This document shows positions 57,263 through 64,000 of a DNA stretch of 64,000 nucleotides, in pieces (positions within the stretch are counted from its first letter, which is position 1; each line of letters starts with the position of its first letter). Made by a program: the position numbers and the translations under genes. Under the pieces are notes generated by a model that saw only the letters and a list, made by a program, of their open reading frames with translations, did not search any database and was not told the DNA's origin. This DNA comes from Buddleja alternifolia (taxonomy: Eukaryota; Streptophyta; Magnoliopsida; Lamiales; Scrophulariaceae), in assembly GCA_019426215.1 (NCBI GenBank), contig CM033408.1:32563409-32627408 (forward strand), given 5' to 3'.

Positions 57263-59260
57263 GCGCTAATAAATGCAGGTGCTGACTATTGCATGAGTGA
57301 AGTAAATTGGTGTGAATCGTATGTTGGCCATCAGTTTTCCTTTCAAGAATTAGTCAAAGCTCCTCATCTATTTGGCATAGGCATGCATGACAAGAGACGT
57401 CAATTTGCCAAGTATTGCCTTGAGAAGCGTCAAGAGAGAGTTGGGCTTTTGACAAGTTACCCGAAGTTCATCAACAGATAGAACTATTTCTACGACAAGC
57501 GCTGCACAGATTTTCCATCACTCCTCTTCAGTTCAACGCTCAAGCGTCCACCAGTGGTAGTTCATCAACTTTTTGCTTGAACTTCTCTCCAAGTCACTGT
57601 GATGACAACATCCGATTGATGATGAAGATCATGGCTCTCATTCCTCACTTCGACAAGATCTTCACTGAAAATCTACGGAAGCCCAATGGCTCGAGGATTC
57701 GCAACTTCCAAGGTTATCCACTTATACCTTCTATCAGACAGGAAGTAAGCGATCATTATGCCTACGTTCTGTCTTTGCTTGAACGCAATCAAGGCATAGC
57801 ACGAGCAGTGTATCCGTATTTGGAAGACTATTACAGCATGTACGTACCAAAAGCTCACAAATTCGAGCGTCTTCCTACGGATCGGATTATTGGATTTTCT
57901 TTGCATTACAGCCCAGATACTTTATTTTTCATTCTGAAGCCGCGATCAAAGATCTTTCCAAACCACGTATTGGACATCATGGGTCCAATGTATGTCCGAA
58001 CACGAGACAGTCATCTTCGCACCTTTATTTAAGGGACTTGCATCTCTCTCTCAAGACTGACTGAACTTCTGAAACCTGCTTCAGATTCCTATGCAAATCT
58101 TGCTAATTGGAACTTTCAATTCGATAATTTCTACCAAACCGAGTCAGCGCTTGAGGAAGCGCCTATAAAGTTGATTGAAGAATCTGCACCAGCGTCCGTC
58201 TCAGCAGTTGCAAGCATTCCAGGGTCTGCTGAAGAACTTGTTCAAGAGTCTCCACCAGAGGATACTCCTGACGCTTCTGAACACGTTGCTGATATGGCTG
58301 AGGATCCTCAATTCGATGTACGCGGTACAGTTTTTGATCCTGCATACCAATCTCGCCTTGACTCACTCAAGCATACATCCAGATTTAAGCGACCGGCTTC
58401 TCAAGCAGTTCCTTAGGATGTGGGTCAAGATTTTGGACCTTTGTTGAAATCAGTCTTAGAGGAGGTGAGCAATCACGCTACTCAGAATGAAGAATCCCTC
58501 CATTGGATCAAGACTAATTTGGCAAAGATTGAATCTCAAACTATGAGCGCCCAGAGTGCTCATATGCGTTGTTTTGCTCAGGCGGCTGTTGGTGAGTGTC
58601 GCAGAGAATTTCAAGAAATGAATGATGCTACTCGGGCCAACCAACTAGCTATGAAAGAACACTTTGAGAAGCGCCTAGAAAACTTAAAGACTTCACTGAC
58701 TGATGCTACCAGCGCCAAGCTACTCGCACTGCAGGAAAGTTTTGACAAGCGTCTGGATGATCTTATAGCGTCAATGTCTCAGATTGCTAATCAGGTCAGC
58801 CTACTCATAGAGCATTTTCTAAAGGTTGATGATGGCAATAAGGGGGAAGGGGAGAAGAGGAAAGCATCCAGTTCAAGAGCTTCCAGCCCTCCGCTCAAGC
58901 ATCAAACTTTCTTTCAACTATTGCCAGTACCTTCAAGGGCATTGTCTGAACAGTTTGATGTTCCATTCTCTAGAACGTCTATTCCAGAGCCTTCTGACCC
59001 GAAGATCATTGCTAAAGAGCAAAATAAGTCAGACTTCATTAGAGCGTTCAGAGTATGCCTAAGGATGATTGGCATCAACCCAGTTGAATAGGATAAGCAA
59101 TTTGTTGCTTATAAAAAGAGACAACAAGAAGAAAAGAAGACAATAATAAATAAAGAACATTCCGCCATGATTAGGCTTGAAGAAAATATTTCAGAAGCAA
59201 TCAAGGCTGAGGTAAACAGAAGACTCAACGCTCAAGAAGAAGATGATGATTATGAGCTGC
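57263..59260 (+). pseudogene. Continuation of envelope-like region, copy B
   Basis: After the TGA at 57260 the frames 57293-57481, 57577-58032 and 58420-59091 repeat those of copy A at 37421-39219 with few changes. The 58420-59091 frame has a coiled coil and a C-terminal basic/proline patch. The identical stops in both copies show that they were present before the duplication. Confidence 0.6.
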
Positions 59261-59336
59261 TGTTTACTTTTCATTATCCATATTCTTGTCTCTTTTGTAT
59301 TATTTTTATGTAGTTGTAAAATGCTTGAACTATCAG

Positions 59337-59338
<2 letters not shown>

Positions 59339-59371
<33 letters not shown>
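59339..59371. repeat. (AT)n microsatellite, expanded relative to copy A
   Basis: About 32 bases of TA repeats here, against about 18 at 39467-39485 in copy A. It is one of the few length differences between the two blocks. Confidence 0.85.
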
Positions 59372-59373
<2 letters not shown>

Positions 59374-59511
59374 GTATTTTCAGTTGAAACATCTCGTTGA
59401 AGCGTAATTAACTTTAACTAACTTTTACTAACCAAAGCTAACTTTCTTTTTAGCTGTCTAACTCTTGAACTATAAGAGAGTAAGTATTGCCATCATCAAA
59501 AAGGGGAAAAT

Positions 59512-61043
59512 TGTTAGGAATTTCATGTTAGAAGTTTTGATGATGACAATTAAGATTTTATGCTAGACCCCAAAATATGTAAGTTTGATTTTATTTAGAA
59601 ATCATGTATAAGCTTTGAAGCGTTAGAATTGTAATAGGCTTTGCTTTGTTTTATTCTAGATTGTTAGGCTAAGTATTCTTAGGCTGAGCGTCTGATAAAT
59701 TCTGAGCGAGTTTATCAGTAGTTAAGTTCGAAGACTCAAGCGCTTGAAGTCTGAATGAAGATAAAAATTCCAAGCGTCCAAACTATAAGCTGTATCAAGA
59801 GTTTATTAGGACAGAAGTTATTCAAGGATGAATGAGCGTCTATCAATGACTAATTTCACTTGAATTTATTTCTAAGTCCAGAAGGAGTTTAATGCAAATA
59901 TTCTCAATGCATTAAGTGTCAACGGACATTTAATTCAAATGCATTAAATGCTGATAAGACCATTAAATATGATAAGCTCTTTCAGACGTACGGAGAAGCC
60001 ACCCATTGGACTGTCAACTTTCACAGACTGCAGCACCAACTTTTGTGCAGTAGATTTTCAGGAAAAAGGACAAAAGTTGTTCACTCGCGGAAGTGAGAGA
60101 CACGCGCTTGTGCATGTGTCAAACGGACACTTTTTTCAAGAATGTCTAAAAATAGGACTTCAACAACAAGCCAAAAACTCCGATCAATTCCAAGCCAAAT
60201 TGTTGTTGCATTGAAGTATCATTCCTTAAACTCTCAAAAAAGTCAGAATATTCAAGAAAAAATTCTCTTTGCTTTTCTTCAAATTCTGAGACAGTCAACC
60301 AATTTCTCAAACACTCTTTTAGGAGAAACCTATATTACTATTGAGATATTCACAGTTGTTTGAACTTTATCAAAATCAAACAAACCATTTAGAAAAACCC
60401 CATCCAAGCCTCGCAATCTGTGTGAAGTCGAAGTTGGATACTTGCATTATTTCTGAGTGAAAGAAGCAAGATGATAGAAGTGCCTTGGAGCAGAAATCTG
60501 TGTGATCAAGGAGCTCAAGTCGTCAACATCCATCTCTCCCTAATTTGTAGAAGATTCTGTGTGATTCTTCGAGAATCATTTTAGTGGATTATCTCCGAGT
60601 TCAAGGAGAAGAAACATGTAGTTGGGATTACACCACCCAACGAACCTACATTGTGTTATTTACTTTACAGTCAATTTTCTTATTATCATATCATTGCATA
60701 AATTGATTAAGTAAAACACAATCAAAAGCTAAGCAACTAAGAAACACCTTGTGATGCTGAAGCTTTCAAAACAGAAGACTCTAAAATCATTCCGCTGTGC
60801 TAACACTGATCAAAGAAGTGAATGTTTAAACCTATTTGGTTATGATATTCAAATCTTGAAATCTAAGTTAACTTTCTAAAAACAGTCTTCAAGTAAACGC
60901 TTAGTTAAGCATCTACATTTCAAGCGTCCAAAACCATTTTAATATGAATAATTTTGAAGTCGAAAAAGACTTCAGGGTCTATTCAACCTCTCCCCCCCCC
61001 CCCCCCCCTTCTAGACCCTTTCGTATGCCACTTGGGACCAACA
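59512..61043 (+). repeat. SIRE 3' LTR, copy B
   Basis: Begins TGTTAGGAATTTCATG after the polypurine tract (59498-59511) and ends GGGACCAACA, followed by CACAC (61044-61048). Differences from the copy A LTR are few (about seven to ten substitutions seen, plus a longer C run near 61000). Confidence 0.92.
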
Positions 61044-61048
61044 CACAC

Positions 61049-61522
61049 CCTTATTCGGTGGGTCATATCTAGATAACTCCAAAAATAAGAGATGAAGTTG
61101 TAAAGCTAGTTTAAGTGATTAGAGGGAGGGTGCAATTGTAATAACGGATAAAATATGTTAATTTTTCGAATCTCCGAATTTTTTTTGTATCGTAAACAAT
61201 ACATGCGTTGCAGGTGAATCATATGATCTCGTTAAAATAATTCATATACATATATATTGTTTAACTTGATAAAATCTAAAACTTAAACAATAACTCATCA
61301 ACTAATGAATCATCATCTAATAAACTATAATTATTTGAAAATTTAATAATTAATTGGTATGAAAGGTTGAAAAAAACCTAATTTAATTGGATATTGAAAT
61401 TTAAATAATAGTGTAACTATACATAAATTCTTATGTAAATTGATGTTTCACTTACATGTTGTCTTGTTAATTTTGATGGATTAAGCGTTTCACTTTTTCT
61501 TTTCTCTCTTTGGGTTATGTGT
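61049..61522. other. SIRE-external flank, copy B
   Basis: Same DNA as 41161-41636. No gene. Confidence 0.7.
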
Positions 61523-61530
61523 GTATTTAA

Positions 61531-62078
61531 TGGGGGTGTACAGAGTCGGGTTCGGGCGGTTTTATGCAAAGAGATCAACCCACTCGACATGTGTGGTTTG
61601 ACAAAATATCAAATCGAAACTTCATAATTATCTTTTCAAACTGAGTAGTTCGGGTTGCTCGGGTTGAAGATATTTAGCAATTGGGTTGGCTAGTTTTCGA
61701 ATTATAGTAATTATTTTTTCTACTTTAAATCAAATAAAAAATAAAAACAAGTGTTCAAACAAGGTATTCAATTTTTTTGCCCAAATAAAAAGTAAAGTAT
61801 TACATGAATATGAATAAAACCACTCTTGTTAGAAAGTATATTATTTTCAAAACTTGGTATTAATCTTTAACTATATATAGATATATATGTGCAACATATA
61901 TAACTAGCGGTCGGGTTGCGGGTTGCAATTATTAAATCCACCACCCGACTCGAAAGTGGAGGGCTGCAACATTTTCAAACCGCCACTATTATTTAAAAAA
62001 ATTTAACCATCGATTTTCGGGCGGGTCAGCTTGGTTTGAGCGGTTCGGGCGGGTTGTGCGGGTCTATATACACCCCTA
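61531..62078. mobile_element. hAT-type MITE, copy B
   Basis: Same element as at 41645-42192, with the same GTATTTAA duplication (61523-61530, 62079-62086). It was carried along by the segmental duplication. Confidence 0.85.
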
Positions 62079-62086
62079 GTATTTAA

Positions 62087-64000
62087 AATAGTCTTTTTAT
62101 TATGGTTCAAAAACTGAATACTTGTACATAGTATCTTTTGTTTCTTAATTTTGATTATTTTTGTTATTTCTCCATTTCTAAAGTCATCGTAGCATGTTTT
62201 TTCTCAAAATCATTCGACGTGTCTCCATTTTGAAAATCAATTTTATTCTCCACAAGTCACAATAGGTTTGCATAGATGATATTTATATATTGAATGTGTC
62301 CTTTTCATTTATAAGATTATATTTTATTGATAAAAATAAAGAAGAAGTAAAAAATACGTATGTTGCACATAAAAAGTTAATGCATAAATAATAGAAAAAA
62401 TAATTAAAACATAGTGAGGAATATTTTTTTCTTTTCTTAACTTGATAATTGTTGTTATCGTATTTTCATTTTCAATTGGTAGTTCTATTTCTCGGAACAA
62501 AGCGTTAGTCATATTTTAATAATATTTTTCTATTAATATTGATGATTTAGTTTTAAATATATTGGGTATAGTGTTAACCATGTTCATTTATGTTTCCGAA
62601 ATTTTTTTAAAAAAATATATTTGGTAATATTTGCAATGTTTGTTTATGTTTTCAAAAATAATTTTCTTTTTATGAATTATAACTTTTTGAAAATTTTATC
62701 CACAACACATTTTCAACTAAAACTACATTGTTTTCAAATTCAATTTTATAATTCCAATTTTTCCTATATAACTACCTATAAATCAATAAATTCATCACCT
62801 CACATTGTCTTTCATAAATAATTATATACTTCAATTACTCTTTTATATTTCGTTCTTACTTAACTATTTCTTTAATTAATCATATAATCATTATCAAAAT
62901 AACTAACTTAATCATTCTACACATCATATATTAACACATCACATTTGATTTGACACATGCTACTAATTCCAAGCGAAAAACATAAATAAACACAACCAAA
63001 ATCATATTATTTTCACCCGAATAGTTGAACACCTGTAAAGCACGTTTTCCAAAGAATCTTCTAAAATTCAACCGAAAAACATAAACAAACATCGCTGTAT
63101 AAGAGTTTTGCAATTATTGAATATACATTTATAATATTTGAAGGTAATAAAATGAAAAACATCATTCTACTCAAATTCTTGAATAAGCTATTTAAAGGGA
63201 CTAAATTAAACAATATTTATACACTTTAGTAGAGGGGATTCGTAAAGTTTATGATTTCCTAAAATATAAATGATATTATAAATTTATAAATTTAATATGA
63301 AATAAATACATAAATCATATTATATGTCATATTGTTCGTCAAATGTCCTACTCAAACTAATTTAAAGCAAATATTTTAATCAATCTTTATATTACTTATC
63401 ACAATTTGTAGCTTTTAAGAACATGAGAAAAAATTATGATATTCAATTAAAAATTCATTATTTCTACACAAATTCATTGCTATTCATTGCTTGAATATAG
63501 AAAGAATGAGCACCTACTAAACCTCTATATGCAATATTTTTTTACTGTTCTTTAGTTCTATTCAAGAATAGTATGCAGTTAAATTTGAAGAAAAATTAAG
63601 AGATGCGGTTTAATGTTTTTTACCTAAAAATCGTATACATGTTAATATCTTGAAAAACTTAGTTCATATTTTTTGTGTTTTAATTTCAATCAAGGTACAT
63701 GCAACATTTGAAAGAAAACAAATCACAAGAGTAATAATTTTGATCATTAAAATTACAAGGACAATATGCATGTAAGATCTGGAGAAACTGCATAAGATTT
63801 ATAGTGTTAATCTTTCTTTCGTGAGTTTTTTTTTTTTTTTTGTCTTGAGACAAAAGGGAAGAAGATTTGAGGTTTTGAATGAAAACAATTTTGAATAAGT
63901 TTTTCTATTTTAATAAATTATAAAATCAGTAGTCACGTCTCTCTGAATGTCTTCTACATTGCTTAAAGTTCCTTCTTCTTTAGAAATAGTTTTTCCAAAA
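62087..64000. other. AT-rich DNA, copy of 42201-44110
   Basis: No coding content. It runs to the window edge still matching the first copy. Confidence 0.7.

Larger units (their letters stand above)
54578..64000 (+). repeat. Second copy of 34704-44110 (segmental duplication)
   Basis: From 54578 to the window end the sequence follows 34704-44110 base for base apart from scattered substitutions and small indels. Offset is 19874 at the start and 19890 at the end. It holds the right part of the SIRE element (envelope-like region, 3' LTR), the CACAC target duplication, the SIRE-external flank and the hAT MITE. Because single-copy flank is included, this is copying of a genomic block, not a second retrotransposition. 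Confidence 0.93.

Noticed and set aside
1..64000. CRISPR arrays, bacterial operons, tRNA or rRNA genes
   Set aside because: None found; the direct repeats present are LTRs, target duplications or tandem repeats of transposons, and tRNA-like matches are retroelement primer sites.

Overview
This is nuclear DNA from a flowering plant, most likely a eudicot. The evidence is intron-containing genes with GT..AG junctions, a seed-type (class 4, Ec) plant metallothionein, a telo-box next to the start of a housekeeping-type gene, and a dense load of plant transposable elements: Copia/SIRE, Athila/Tat-like gypsy, Helitron, MULE and hAT. There is also an endogenous caulimovirid copy. The species cannot be named from the sequence.

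Layout. 1-7337: remains of a minus-strand Ty1-copia element (RNase H tail, two LTR pieces about 90% alike) around a decayed Mutator-like (MULE) transposase on the plus strand, with an accessory minus-strand exon and several tandem repeats. 7338-8756: nothing recognised. 8757-9289: solo LTR with 5-bp target duplication. 9494-13567: non-autonomous minus-strand Helitron. 13665-20403: the only host-gene island, with an intact five-exon TANGO2/NRDE gene (+), a class 4 metallothionein (-) and a decaying GDSL esterase/lipase gene (-). 20482-21033: MULE-type MITE. 21267-27309: complete but non-autonomous gypsy-like element (no reverse transcriptase), with a hAT MITE inside its 3' LTR. 27620-41155: full-length SIRE-type Copia element with a 4-kb extra (envelope-like) region behind pol. 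41645-42192: hAT MITE. 44705-about 50580: minus-strand endogenous pararetrovirus with coat-protein zinc knuckle, protease, RT, RNase H, viroplasmin/transactivator, promoter and primer-binding site. 50585-54570: truncated Athila-like gypsy element with its 3' LTR. 54578-64000: a near-identical second copy of 34704-44110.

How it fits together. The host genes look unrelated in function. TANGO2 and the metallothionein converge tail to tail. The metallothionein has a compact seed-type promoter, and the GDSL gene is losing function. Everything else is layered mobile DNA, and nesting gives a relative chronology: SIRE insertion came first (its two LTRs differ by a few percent), and the tandem copying of about 19.87 kb came later (the copies differ by well under 1-2% by eye).

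The two observations I rate highest are the tandem segmental duplication and its junction at 54577/54578, and a set of five small hairpins in the 3' untranslated regions of two gypsy elements with unrelated LTRs. In those hairpins the stems show compensatory base changes while loops are largely conserved.
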